Part shown: piece after piece, positions 35,676 through 46,349 of the stretch
Position numbering within the stretch: the stretch's first letter is position 1
Layout of the letters: every line of letters starts with the position of its first letter
Assembly: GCF_016920785.2 (NCBI RefSeq)
Contig: NW_024609880.1
Location: 58,474,792 to 58,538,791, forward strand
From: Ixodes scapularis
Lineage: Eukaryota; Arthropoda; Arachnida; Ixodida; Ixodidae
DNA: 64,000 nucleotides
Reading direction: 5' to 3'
Position numbers and translations under genes: made by a program
Notes under the pieces: generated by a model
The model's database searches: none
Seen by the model: the letters and a program-made list of their open reading frames with translations, nothing else
What the model was told of the DNA's origin: nothing

Positions 35676-36476
35676 TCATCCAGCAAAAAACTTGTCGACT
35701 GTGGACTGTTTAGTCAGTGCATGAGATCTCAAAACAAAATTTTCAATACCAGCCAACGCAAGCAGGTCTTCACGGGACTCTTCCTTTGCAGACAGAAACT
35801 TTTGGAGCTGAGCGATGGGCTCAAAGGCCTCTGCGGCTGTGACAGTTAGTAGTGGGCAGGGTGTAAGATAGACAGGTGGGAAAACGGCCCATAGAAACCT
35901 ACCGCAGTGCCGTGACCCGATTGTGTACTCGTCTGCTTGCGGGTGGCTTGCGGGTACCCCCGATTTGCGACAGATGGCGCTGCGGCGAGAAGAAAAAAAA
36001 TTGGAATCGAATTTGCATGGAACTCTATGGGAGAGTGCGTAAAATAAACTGAGAGCACGACAGTCCTCCATTGAAAATCCACGAGAAACTTTCTCCGTCA
36101 GTTCAACCGGTCGCCAGCGTTCGCCCACCCGGAGTGAGAGTTCGCGGTGCTCCACATAGATGGCGCCACAGAAAAAGAGAAAACCGAGGGGGACACAATC
36201 CGGTCGCTCATTTGGCTCTCGTTTCCCCACCTGTCTATCTTACACCCTGGTAGTGGATCATCCTTTTCTTCATCGTCATCTTCACTCTCACTGCTGCACT
36301 ATGCTGGCATTACTTCCTTATGTCCTGTAATGAGTCATCACGACAAACAGACATCGTCGTCAAGACTAGCATATTCCGCCAGCTCGGCGTTCACATTATG
36401 TGCTTCAAGGCCAGAAAGAATGATGCCAGTGAGCTGTTCCTCATCCTCGATGTCATCTTGGTCATCACTGCTAGTC
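35676..36476 (-). pseudogene. Tigger/pogo transposase C-terminal remnant
   Basis: Reading leftwards, DIEDEEQLTGIILSGLEAH and SSESEDDDEEKDDP form the acidic hinge typical of the C-terminus of Tigger/jerky-type transposases. After the inserted MITE the frame continues as TVTAAEAFEPIAQLQKFL, then LRSHALTKQSTVDKFF, close to the stop. The DNA-binding CENP-B/HTH region and the DDE catalytic core are missing. At the inner end, 36385-36409 is repeated as its exact complement at 36476-36500, so the core was lost in an event that left an inverted duplication. The 184-codon frame here is mostly MITE sequence read through and must not be taken as one protein. Family assignment rests on these motifs and the flanking TIRs. 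Confidence 0.75.
35857..36249. mobile_element. hAT-type MITE inserted in the Tigger element
   Basis: TIRs CAGGGTGTAAGATAGACAGG...and the exact complement ending TCTTACACCCTG are at least 24 bp long. The flanking 8-bp duplication is GTAGTGGG (35849-35856) and GTAGTGGA (36250-36257), 7 of 8. CAGGG termini and an 8-bp target duplication are the hAT signature. It carries no transposase. It splits the Tigger transposase remnant, so it is younger than that copy. Confidence 0.9.
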
Positions 36477-36527
36477 TTGAAGCACATAATGTGAACGCCG
36501 TTTTCCGCTAATGTGTGCCCGCTTCAG

Positions 36528-36654
36528 CCCCGTTGAGTGCGCTTCTTTCCGAGCACCGGTGCACTTTGGAGAAGCACCGCTCGCAAAAACAAGCTCCGCG
36601 GGTACTGCTTCAATGCGGTGCACCGGTGCTCGGAAAAAAGCGCACTCAATGGGG
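36528..36654. mobile_element. Palindromic 127-bp insert in the Tigger element
   Basis: CCCCGTTGAGTGCGCTTCTT and its imperfect complement ending GCGCACTCAATGGGG enclose shared GAGCACCGGTGCA arms. No target duplication was seen, so insertion as a MITE is inferred from shape. Confidence 0.6.
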
Positions 36655-36828
36655 CCGCGAAAACAAAAAAAGTATAAATTAAGCGAAAACGCTGTTCGAA
36701 TTAAGCGGCTTATAAATACATTAAAAACATAGCAGGACAAACAAAATTTCCAGATCTGTTTGAATTAACCGGAAGTACGAAATATCCGAGTTTGAATTAT
36801 CGCGAGCCTGCTGTATTAATATTGTGGA

Positions 36829-36854
36829 GGGGGGGGGGGGGGGGGGGGGGGGGG
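36829..36854 (+). repeat. Poly-G tract, 26 bp
   Basis: Uninterrupted G run just outside the right end of the Tigger element; longest homopolymer of this kind in the window. Confidence 0.95.
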
Positions 36855-37569
36855 TCAGAGATGCAACTGTCCTCAAAAGCTGTCGCATGCAGTGAGCACA
36901 ATTTCTGGCGTGTGGACTCTGAAGGCGTAAAAGCAAGCGGATATATGTACATTTGGTTTGTGTATCACCTATCTTTATTTCCACTTGAATGCATAATTAT
37001 TGATTCTTAGCAAATGGTTCCATAACGAGTTCTTTCTGCGACTGTTTCATGTCAGGCGTTCAGTCGTATTACCTGTGCTCTTTGTTGCCGGATGGCGCTC
37101 CTGGAACATCGGTGTTCAGTTTGGTCGAGTGGCAACTTCGACTGACTGATGCCATCTTGTAATCATACGTCATGTGCGGCCACTGACATCTGATGCGGCC
37201 ATGTATTGCTTACGTGGCTGTGTCTTTTGCTGTACCGTTGACTTGATGGCTGGCAACAATGTTTGTTTGCTATTTAAGGCGTTTCACTTCCATTTCGTCA
37301 CGGTGATTTCCTCTGCATCCCACGATCACTGCAACTTGTGTAAGCCTCGTGTGGCAAAGTGAAGTCGGGGGATGCTTGGTATCTACTTTTGAGACAACCA
37401 ACCACTCTATTTCTTCAAGTCACTCAGCGGCATTCTCCCTCAAAGTTGGAAATTGTGTGCATCGTGGAGTGGACACAGATAGTTGGTGTCACCAAATATT
37501 AGGTATTGTCTTTAGATGACAACTGACACCAAATCAACTGTCATTGCATTGCCACTCACCTGCTTTGTC
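36855..37569. other. Non-coding stretch
   Basis: Lies downstream of the minus-strand gag remnant, where protease would be expected, but no protease or reverse-transcriptase motif could be found in any frame. Confidence 0.4.
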
Positions 37570-39230
37570 GTGCTTACCTCCCGTGGAGGTAACGGGGATT
37601 AGGAGCTTCGGGGTAATGTCGGCACCGAGAACAAAGGCCGCCGAAGATAATCCTCAATGTAACGTGGTCGCTCCTCGAGACGTGGTCGAGGGTCGTTCGG
37701 CACGAACCCTCGCACCACAATTCATTGGTACGGGCAGCTCTGGTGGACGTGGTCGGCCTCATGCAGTGGTAGCAAAGCGGATTTCGGTCGGCCATTCGCA
37801 ACACGTCCGTTTTCCTCGTGTTCTATGTTCAGCGCAGACCCACACCCGATTTCGAGAATGCTTCGGGGTTGGGGTGTCTCAATGAATTGGTATTGAATAC
37901 TAAGGGGCAGCCGTTGGCGGCCATAGTGCCGTTGTGGCGCAAGTCACCCTCGGTTCGTCAGATGCCGCTTCGCTCGCAGAATTCTCCGGTTGAAACGCCT
38001 GTCGAATTATTCCGAAACAATCTCGGCAAACAAAACAAACGCCGGGAAACTGATAGCAGAAAGAAACTTCCTGATCTCCTCCCGGAGGATGTCGTGTATG
38101 ATGTCGCGGATGCCTGGGAGGCTGGCGTCGAAGTTGCAGCTGGAGGACTCTAGTGTCGAGACGCCGGGAAGTTGTTGATTGTGACAGGCTCGGGCACGCA
38201 GTGCAAGTTCAGTGTTGGAAGCCTCGGTGATATAAACCCTTCGACTGTTGTCGGGGGGCTGCGGACAACGCTGCTGAAGGTGTTGTCCCTCTCATGATAG
38301 ACATGGGATTCTTAGCTTCTTGTCTTCTGTAGCATTAGGGTCGTCGTGGGCGCTCGATCAGGCGCAAAATATCCTCCACGAAGGTGTTGCCGCCCTTGTT
38401 GGGGCCATGTCCTGGACAGAATCAGGGACGCGGCTGTCTCTCGTCGATGTTGGCTGACGAAAGTGCGCTTCAGCTCGATCTTGCAACCTTCCCAGGATGT
38501 TAAGGAGGATTCATGGTTCTCAGACCAGTGCCTGCCAGTTTCTTCCACGAGAAGTATAGGTTCTGCAGGAGTTGGTTGTCTGTCCACCCATTGTGGCGGG
38601 CGACACGGTCATATCGTTCAATACAGTCCTCAACGTATTCGTACACCGTGCGTGAAAGGGCGTCGGAGTGCTTGGTGCGACGGGCATGGAAACAATGGTG
38701 GGAGCGGATGCGGTTGGCTGCTACAGGTTTGCCATTGTTGGCTTAAGGGCCGCCCACACTAGCGAGAAAACGCGCGTGGCACGCCGATCGCGGGAAGTAA
38801 CAAAAACTCGCCGTAGCGCAGTCAGCGCCACGAGCGCGTGCAGAGACACGCCCATTATCTTCCCGCTCAACCGATTTCGCAGAACGCGTTTTCAACGCGA
38901 TCGGCGCGCCGCGCGCGTTTTCTCGCTAGTGTGGGCGGCCCTTTAGTCAGCTTCAGTTTTTGTGGCAGGAGACCAAATTCCGCGGTTTTTCCTGTTAGCA
39001 GTGACTGGCTCGGATTCAGGTTCTTCGTGGTGTATTTGCGAGGTTCGTTCTTGTGGTACTCGCTCGTCATGCGGTTTTTCCGCCGGGCTCGGGAAAGGAC
39101 TTGATTCACGGCTCGCCAGGGGTTTAAGACGCGGGATAGTCCGCCACCCGTGTCCCGTCATCGGGCAACTCAATTGAGGAGCCACCAGGGTGCACACAGA
39201 GTGAAGGGCCATCGGTAAAGTACCCAGCAC
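37570..39230 (-). pseudogene. Ty3/gypsy gag remnant
   Basis: The minus strand encodes a decayed capsid-type Gag of a Ty3/gypsy LTR retrotransposon. In order: an N-terminal segment (39230 to about 38945), then RYDRVARHNGWTDNQLL and LTSWEGCKIELKRTF, the retrotransposon-gag core. Next come SPPTTVEGFITEASNTE and DIIHDILREEIRKF, and finally a zinc-knuckle start, PLCYHC, near 37770, whose second half is degenerate. Stops and frameshifts interrupt it throughout. A Harbinger-type MITE (38746-38942) splits the N-terminal part from the core; frames rejoin across it. No pol follows on this strand within the window and no matching LTR was identified, so this is an isolated fragment. The nearby solo LTR at 39792 has the opposite orientation and is a separate insertion. 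Confidence 0.75.
38746..38942. mobile_element. Harbinger-type MITE (TTA duplication) inside gag
   Basis: TIRs AGGGCCGCCCACACTAGCG and its complement ending CGGCCCT extend about 31 bp through GAAAACGCGCG. The flanking direct repeat is TTA at 38743-38745 and 38943-38945. A 3-bp TWA target and GGGCC-type ends are typical of PIF/Harbinger. The element is 197 bp, very CpG-rich compared with its host, and non-coding. Confidence 0.9.
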
Positions 39231-39791
39231 CTAAACCAGAAGATGCGATGACAGCCGAGCATGGCCTGGAACTTTCCAGAATAGTAAATATTGATAGAAG
39301 ATAGGACTGAAACAAGCATTCGTGACAATATGACAAAACTGACAGAAGAGAGTCTATCCTGACCACTAAAGAAGCTGCATTGATTTAGTGACATTTTTTC
39401 CGAATAAATCTTCTCCTTCGGGGTTTGGCGACTGCCCTGGACGAACAGAACTGAAAAGGATGTGGGACAACCTTTCTGGTAATGAGCCACTGCAGACTGT
39501 CGCCGCAAAGCGGCGTGAATGAGTGAGCTGGGTAGGTAACACGCTCGACGAAATGTCCATACAGCTTGCGATTCGCAAAACCAGAAATGATAAAAAGTTT
39601 GTGTCGACGAAACGTGCGACAGACCAGCGGAATATATACCAACTGCAACACCTGCGCTCCGTGAATGTGCACGTCTATGCCAGAACAATTTAGGAAGCAG
39701 CAGAGCATCACGTAAAGCACGGCAGAGGAACTGCCAGCTTAAAGACAGTTCTTTAGTGCGCCGCACACTTGTACTCCGGGAAAGTGCACGT

Positions 39792-40615
39792 TGTTGTGAA
39801 AACGGAAAAGCCCCGGACCAGACCCTCCCTATCTAATCCGTCCGGCAACGGTGAACTCATTGAGTAGCATCGCCACATGGCTCCGGTCGGCTTGCCCGGA
39901 AACGAAGCGAGAGGCGACAAGGGGGTGCCGTGGGACCACCGTGTTGGCGTCGCCCCACCTAGGCGCGGAGCTAAGCCGGACCCTTCTTTCTGGCTGCGTT
40001 AACGCTGGTCCGAAACGGGGTCAGCCGACTCAAGAACCGGGAGGATTACCGGGCCAGGATTCCGGGTAACGACGCGCCAGCTGCGGGACCTCCGTGAGGG
40101 TGGGATTATCTCGGGACGCCACCTGCGGATGATCCGGCCAAGCCCTTTCCCGTGCCTCAACGCCGTCTGATGGAGGGGTCAGCACTACCACGGCCAACGT
40201 CGTCACCCGGGCAAACACTGGACCCCTTGCTGTAGCCTCCTCGGCGCAGCTTTCGAGGGCAAGGGTGCCTCGGCGCCGGAGTGTAAAGTCCGGCCACAGC
40301 TGCAGTGTGTGCATGTGGGTGTGTGCGTGCTTAGGGGATGAGTGGAGGCGGGGCCTGAACATGATTTGTTGGCAGCTCGGCCACCATTGGCTGCCAGCCG
40401 CGAGAGTACCGAAGAGCGACCCTATAAAAGGGGCAAACAGAATGTCGCATCTGTGCTCTCGGACGTTGTAAATACTTTGTACATATGTATTAAACAAAGT
40501 TTCGTTGCGAGAGACCCTCCCGTCTCGTCATGTTCCTGGACGGGAGTCTGCCCGCTGCTCCTTTCCTGGCCTGGCCCTGCGTGACGCTACCCGGAGAACC
40601 CCCTCGGTCACAACA
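39792..40615 (+). mobile_element. Solo LTR of a gypsy-like retrotransposon
   Basis: The 824-bp segment starts TGTTGTGA and ends TCACAACA, perfect short inverted termini of TG...CA type. It is flanked by a 4-bp target duplication, ACGT, at 39788-39791 and 40616-40619. Inside are promoter-like parts in plus orientation: an ATTGG box at 40386-40390, TATAAAA at 40423-40429 and ATTAAA at 40489-40494 as a possible polyadenylation signal. No internal region follows, so it is best read as the product of LTR-LTR recombination. The Ty3/gypsy assignment comes from the 4-bp duplication and structure. Confidence 0.9.
40423..40429 (+). promoter_or_regulatory. TATA box of the solo LTR
   Basis: CCTATAAAAGGGG at 40421-40433 lies about 190 bp before the LTR end, with ATTGG upstream and a transcript-start-like CTCTCGG segment about 30 bp downstream. 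The solo LTR could still supply promoter activity; this is inference. Confidence 0.7.
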
Positions 40616-40719
40616 ACGTCTGCGCCGCAACAATGTGGGAAGCAGCACAGCATCATTTAGCACGGTACGGAAACTACCAGCTTCACGGAAGCTCTCCGAT
40701 TTTCCGCACAACCAAAGTG

Positions 40720-43700
40720 AGCCTTCGGTTATTTGAACAAAGCGGCACCACGATTGCACACTGTCAAGGATGACTCACGGAATTTCCGTAGCTAAGCTGT
40801 GCATCGAGATACATTGAAGACGTTTCACTGCAGGCCTCAAAGATTCCAGTGGTCAACGAGAGCACAGAAGCATCGCCTTAATTTTATCCTAGTGATATCC
40901 GAACCAATCCGAGAACCGAGCAACGCAGGGTCGATTGTCTCTTTCGTGGCCACATCCCCGTCGATAACCAGCGAAATGCACACCGTTCCTCCGTATTTTC
41001 ACGTTATACCTACGTGAGACACCACCCTGAACTCTGAAGTCGCTTTCGACCGGCCTCATATGACGACTTCCGCATCTGGAATTTTTCGCCGAGGCGAACG
41101 ACAACGAACAAAGCATCCGACAAGCTCCGGCCAATGCTCAGGCACAGCTGGTGCCAGCCGCTGCCTGGACGCTGTCATTTTTCCTGTGACGTCCCGTATT
41201 TGGTTTGGTCACGTGACGAATGGTCACATTTGCGTACAATGGCAGCGGCCTTATGGGTGTCACTTTCGAGTGCAGGCCGGAACCCCGGTTCATTGCTCTA
41301 AGCCCCTCTGCCTCGTTGGATGCTAAACACACCAGTTGGAGACGCACTCCAGGCACGATACGCAAAGGTGACTAATCCGAAGGCTGGCTTGACGCCGTAA
41401 AACACCAGCGAAGCCCGAGTTTGAGAAAACTGGAGCAGTCGGGATATCTCAGAGAACCGCCTCCAGCGTTCAAAAAAGCGCCATTTTTCAGCCTCGGCTA
41501 GATACCAAACTCTGGAAGAACGCCTCAGCGCAAAATAACCTTCGTTTAATTTTGTCAAGCAATGGGTCTTCCGGTTTTGTTTTCTCGGGACACGAGAGTG
41601 AAAATAAATTAATAACAAAAATACATTGGTTGAAAAAAAAAATGTCCGACGGTTATCCGAGTCCATTGCTTAGTAGGTTCAAAACAAAAACCTGACAGTC
41701 ATTCACATGTGTAATATTAAAAAAAAAAAAACACGGATGTTAGATGCATTGCCAAATATGTTAAATTTGTCGTCAAAAAAAGCGCTTCCCTTGTTAAAAG
41801 TGATAAATAAAAAAAAGTTATCTCCCCAGCGACATAAAAACGCCGAGTAGTGCCGAAACAGTAATAAAAGTAAGCGTCGAAAACAATGTCCACGACTGTA
41901 AAACGAATATATCGAAAATACTGAGAACCTGGTTGTAGTCCGTTGTTTTACACCGATTGTATTACCCCTGTTACTATCAAAACAACGAACCTGTGCACAA
42001 CGGTTGCACCAACCCTAATATGAGACAGGGAGACGCTAATTTGGTTTCCCAAATAACGTTAACGTTATACAGTTTGAGAAGAACATAGTACCATGAGCGG
42101 AAAGGGAGCTTTCAAAGATAGCGAATGGTTTAAACAGCTTTCACTACAGTATATCCCTATGGAAAGAAACAATAATAAAATATATCTATTTCTCTGCGCC
42201 ATTCTTCTTTTAGTGTTTTCCCATCACTAAATATTGAGCTTGAAACTCCATTTGTGAATGGGACTTGCTGCAGTTAAAATTCGTTTTCTCCTTCAAACTA
42301 ATGTTGCGACTTACTCTATCAGATACAGACTACAGTGGAAATTACATCGTGGGCAGCCCCAAAAACATGAAAAAATACGCCCACATGGATTCCGTGTTTA
42401 GTTCGGAGCTGGGCTGTTAGCACAATTTAAAGAGAAACCTTAATTCTGGTACCGCATGAATGTCAGTTCTTTCTAGCAGAAAGTGCTTCATCTGTGAAAC
42501 AAAACGACCTTTGCATTTAATTCTATTGTAATCACAACTTCACCGTTTTCTTTCTGACGCAACTCTAAGTGAAACGCACTTGGTTTGCGCCGACGTCAGT
42601 GGTTGATGTGGATAAATTGGGAACAGAACGCTATACCGAAGGCAGAGCTTGCACAATATTTGAATGGTTGACCGACTTCAGAATTATTTCTGTCCTATAA
42701 TATAAAACGTAACTACAAGCAAAAGCGGTGTGAAAGGAAAAACAAGCTTGTTTATGTAGAATATATTTTTAATATTATTTGCTTTTGGATTTGACACTGA
42801 TTGAATTCGTTACTCATTACTTATAGCTGACTGAAAAATTCTCTTATTGCACAGATATTTCGATAGCAGCACTATTTTCATTATAACGCTTGCTTAACAA
42901 GGTATCAGCATGTGACCGAAACAAAACGAAACCTGACGGTTCAAGGTTACCGAGTTCTCAACTGTCTAAATACTTAATTTTTATTTTCTTTATTTTTCTT
43001 CAAAATTCTGTCAGCGTGTTTTATACAACGGCACCATTCCTGTGCTTTCTTTTAGTAAGTATAAAACTTAGCCACGCAAGGTTTAGGCTGTATTGACACA
43101 TTTGACAAAGAGAAAATGGCGGAGCGACCGCCGATCTTCCTTTTCAGCTGTCCGGAGAAACGCCGGAGCGTCCAAGCATCCGCGGCTGCAGCGACGGCGT
43201 GCGGCCGCGATTATACGCAAAAGAGTTGGCCTTGTGTAAACGAACAACTTATATACCAAATATTTTTTTATGAAAACGGTCGTTTATACAGGGTCACAAC
43301 TTATACAACAATTGGATTTATGCTGGATAATACGTTAAGTGTTTGTTAAGTATGGTTGTCCCGTAAAAAAAACACATAAGTATAGGAACGTATGTGAGAA
43401 GCTTCTAGACGCTTGTATAACTCGCATGAAAGCTTTCTTTTTTTGCGCTGCCGCAACTTGTCTGGCCAGACGTTGGATTCAATCGAAGAAGCGAATGAGC
43501 ACGCATTAAGACCAAGTTCATTGTTCTTCATTTGAGGCTCAATGTTGCAAATAAAAGCACTTGACCCGGTGAGAAAGAACGTTACCCTCGCTTGAACAAA
43601 TAGGTGCGAAGAAATCGATAATAAATTACGTAACGGCGGCACTGGCAATACCTTCGATGAAAAGCCCCCTGGTCTTATTCTTTTTTTTATTGGTTGAGGC

Positions 43701-44910
43701 GAATGACCGAATGACGCTTTCAGGAGAGACGTTTGAACACCCGAGGCAAGCCTTTTATGTTTGGGCCTCAGATGACAAAAGAATGCACGAATGCAAACGG
43801 GAAATTTCCTTTTCTTTTTGCGTGTCTTTCCCTAACCTTTTTGTAAGTTGGAGCTGCCTCGCCAACCCTGCACCCAGTCTAGGCGAGCATTCTCCTGAGG
43901 CGTTGGCATCAACTTTCATCAGGCGCAAGCTCATTCAACGAACATATATAATAACACCGATAAAGTACGAATGACGGATCTATCCAAGGACAGAATTTGC
44001 CGCACAACTAACTTTATGTAAGTTCTTTTTTTTTACGCTTTTATGTCAGAATTAGAAAGTAATGAACCCTATGGTGCTTTCTTTGCAGTGCATTTAGTCT
44101 ACAAATATTTTCTGAGCTCTAGTGTACAAGTTCCAGACGTACACTGTTAGCAAGTCCCGTGTATTTGGTGAATATTTGGAGTGAAAAACACGTTGTTTAC
44201 CAGAATTAGCATAAAGTTACACGTTTTGTAATGGATAATTCGTTCAAAATTAATGCGAGGTTGTAAAGAACGTGTTTTGTTCGGTCTTACACGCATAACC
44301 GTGTAGTCGACCTCGAAAACACGCATCACATCCGGCGACAACCGCAGCATTGCTGGCTACCGGAGCACCGGAATGCTTGGGGACACACCTAGAAAAGACC
44401 GTGGAGACAAATTCCGTGGAAAGAAACATGTCTCGGAGACAGCTGTTCACCAAAAGCATGTCGCGGGACGGGACGAAGCCGCTTTTCTTGCTCGCCGCCA
44501 TTGATTCTGGTCGATGGCAATGCGGCTTCCCTCATGTCGCCAATGTTTGTATTTATTTTAGGGGTCGTGATAAGAGTTTCTCACGCACAACAAATAAACC
44601 AATGGGTATTATTACTCGTTCTAAACAGTTATAATAGATATAAAAAAGCGTGTCCTCGATCTGAACACGTGACATTGCAGTTGGTTTTGTTTTGGCTTCA
44701 ACCCTTCAACTGGAAGCAAAACGGCCGTGTAACACCATCTCAGTTCAGTTTGATCAATCTACGGTTAGTGGCCGCTAACTAATGTTTTCCTAACCACAGT
44801 TGAATGGATGGCTGGTTACTTCATGCATATAGGGTCTCAGTACTACGAGGCTTCTTTTTGCCGCTGTTTTGATTGGCCACCCAGATCGCAGCGCAGACAG
44901 TCCGCCAGCG
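40720..44910. other. AT-rich non-coding stretch
   Basis: Over 4 kb with A-runs (near 41633-41643, 41719-41731) and no frame above 122 codons. No motif, TIR or tandem repeat was recognised. A GC-rich patch lies at about 43115-43215 (short CGCCGGAGCG words), without evidence of a promoter. Confidence 0.4.
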
Positions 44911-45084
44911 GCGACCAGACGACTCGCTTTGGCTCCTGGCGTAGCCGAACTTTCGCGGGGGAACACTTAGTCAATAGACTCAGTCCGCTGCGTGACGACC
45001 CACCCGCCGGCCAGACAGTGGCGACCAGACGACTCGGTTTGGCTCCTGGCCTAGCCGAATCACGTCGACCTTCGTGGGGGAGCA
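44911..45084 (+). repeat. Two-copy 110-bp direct repeat
   Basis: GCGACCAGACGACTCGCTTT at 44911 recurs as GCGACCAGACGACTCGGTTT at 45021, each followed by GGCTCCTGGC and AGCCGAA, then CGTGGGGGAGCAC-like ends. The long plus and minus frames across it are not supported as genes. Confidence 0.85.
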
Positions 45085-45194
45085 CCCGTGGACGTGTTCC
45101 CCAGAGAAGAAAGAAACGAAAGTTAAGAAAGGAACCGGTCACGTTTCCTTATGTTCAGTTGGCGCTTATAAAGACAAAAAATCTACGAAAAAAA

Positions 45195-45265
45195 AAATGT
45201 TCAGTTGGTGCAGAGGTAGAACATCGCACTACTCACGAAGTGGTCGAGGGCTCGATTTCTAGGTA
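45195..45265 (+). other. tRNA-like / SINE-like promoter fragment
   Basis: TTCAGTTGGTGCAGAGGTAG resembles a tRNA A-box and D-arm, and GGTCGAGGGCTCGATTTCT 37 bp later resembles the T-arm and B-box (GGTTCGANTCC with mismatches). No full cloverleaf with a paired acceptor stem was found, so this is a tRNA-derived SINE head or pseudo-tRNA, not a functional tRNA. Confidence 0.35.
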
Positions 45266-45829
45266 GCGCAAGGCTTTGAAAAGTGTTTTTGTTGTAATTT
45301 ATCAAATCAAAAACAAACAAACCCAGACCTATGGAACTAAAATTAAAGTTTTTATTATCCACTGGCTCTACGAAAAATTATACAAATATTGTTACTACAA
45401 TGTCATCAGCACGCGGTTCAATAAACAGAACTTGGACAGCCCGGTTGAATCTAGGCCGTTTACATAGGGGCCAAGTAGACGAGGTCGGTCCTTCAGTCGT
45501 TTCTTTTGCCGTAGCCTTTTCGACATTCATAAAGAAAAAAAGAGTAAACATGTCCGTCATAAACAGCTAAGCTTCGAAACGATGCCGACACTGCTACGTA
45601 CATTGGGCTGAGGTGGCGTCTGCAATCAGCTGCGATAGCGACGGGCTTCGGGCCTCGGCCACTTCGGCCACATATCGTGCCTCGGCTACCTCGACTGCCG
45701 GGCGCTGATCTTAGCTGCGACCACTGCAATTAACGGTGCGAAGACTACAACGTTTTGACGCTACGAGGACTGCGAGCGAGTTGTGGCTCTTTGAGATCCC
45801 TTTGTCTCGCGACCGCTGTGCAGCGAATG

Positions 45830-46345
45830 TGATGTGCGGTTTGTCTGTGTGTCTTCTGTGCAACTTTCGGTGTTGTCGCCACTTACCATTTGCCAAGCGA
45901 CCATTACGTTAATTTTGTGTTTCCAGAGCTGCAGACGGCCGTGCTGCTGTTGCAGGGGCGAATCCAAGGGGGGGGGGGGGGGGGGGGGGGGCGACGGGGG
46001 CGGTCGGTCCCCTAAACAAAATCGACCCCCCTCCCCCTTCTCGGAGGGCAATTTGACATGGGTGGACCCCCCGGTGCACAATAAACAATGGGAGAATAGT
46101 ATCCTCACAAATGTTCCGACCTCCCCCTCCCAAAAAAAAAAGAAAAAAAAAAAAGAAACGAAGTTCTGGATCCGCCCCTGTGCTGTTGTGAAACGAAGGC
46201 GCGAACGGTTGCCGACGTTCTGTGTGTGCATGGGCGACCGTTCGGTCTTATCACCCCTTATCGTGTCAAACGACCATTACATTAACTTTGCGTTTCTGGA
46301 GCTGCAGATGGCAGTGTTGCTGTTGTGAAACAAGGCGCGAACGGT
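45830..46345 (+). repeat. Diverged tandem units of about 130 bp, interrupted by a MITE
   Basis: CCATTACGTTAATTTTGTGT-TTCCAGAGCTGCAGACGGCC recurs as CCATTACATTAACTTTGCGT-TTCTGGAGCTGCAGATGGCA. Each is followed by GTGAAAC, GGCGCGAACGGT and GCCGACGT. Looser copies occur inside the direct repeats at 47096-47529 and 49443-49742. Confidence 0.75.
45953..46180. mobile_element. hAT-type MITE with perfect 8-bp duplication
   Basis: CAGGGGCGAATCC at the left and GGATCCGCCCCTG at the right are TIRs, and TGCTGTTG flanks both sides exactly (45945-45952, 46181-46188). The 228-bp body contains a 24-bp poly-G tract (45968-45991) and A-runs. Removing it and one duplication restores the tandem unit, so insertion is directly visible. 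The 156- and 164-codon frames across it are artefacts. Confidence 0.95.
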
Positions 46346-46349
46346 CGCC

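Larger units (their letters stand above)
35445..36813 (-). mobile_element. Tigger/pogo-type DNA transposon, nested and degenerate
   Basis: TIRs CAGTAGACTCTCATTAATTC and GATAATTCAAACTCGG (read from the right end, starting CAGCAGGCTCGCGATAATTC) bound the element. TA duplications lie at 35443-35444 and 36814-36815. Sub-terminal TTGAATTA words recur at both ends. A transposase remnant is encoded on the minus strand. Two later insertions are recognisable inside: a hAT-type MITE (35857-36249) and a palindromic segment (36528-36654). CAG termini, TA target and the encoded protein agree on the pogo/Tigger branch of Tc1/mariner. Confidence 0.85.
39657..40715 (+). repeat. 117-bp tandem duplication split by a solo LTR
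   Basis: CTCCGTGAATGTGCACGTCT at 39657 recurs as CTCCGGGAAAGTGCACGT at 39774, interrupted by the LTR at 39792-40615, and resumes at 40616 as ACGTCTGCGCCGCAACAATG. The shared body includes GGAAGCAGCA-AGCATCA and CAGCTT. The second unit therefore continues to about 40715 once the LTR is removed. Confidence 0.75.

Noticed and set aside
35676..36230. 184-codon minus-strand protein as one gene
   Set aside because: Only the last 60 or so residues are Tigger transposase; the rest is MITE sequence in frame by chance.
39170..39766. 198-codon minus-strand frame
   Set aside because: It starts in a tandem duplication and runs into the gag leader, with no motif and a Cys/Ser/Leu-rich chance-like composition.
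37570..40615. Gag remnant and solo LTR as one retrotransposon
   Set aside because: They are in opposite orientations, and the LTR has its own target duplication on both sides.
44808..45266. 152-codon plus frame and 99-codon minus frame
   Set aside because: Both are explained by the GC-rich 110-bp direct repeat.
45761..46328. Frames of 156 and 164 codons on both strands
   Set aside because: They read through poly-G, poly-A and the hAT-type MITE at 45953-46180; removing the MITE removes them.
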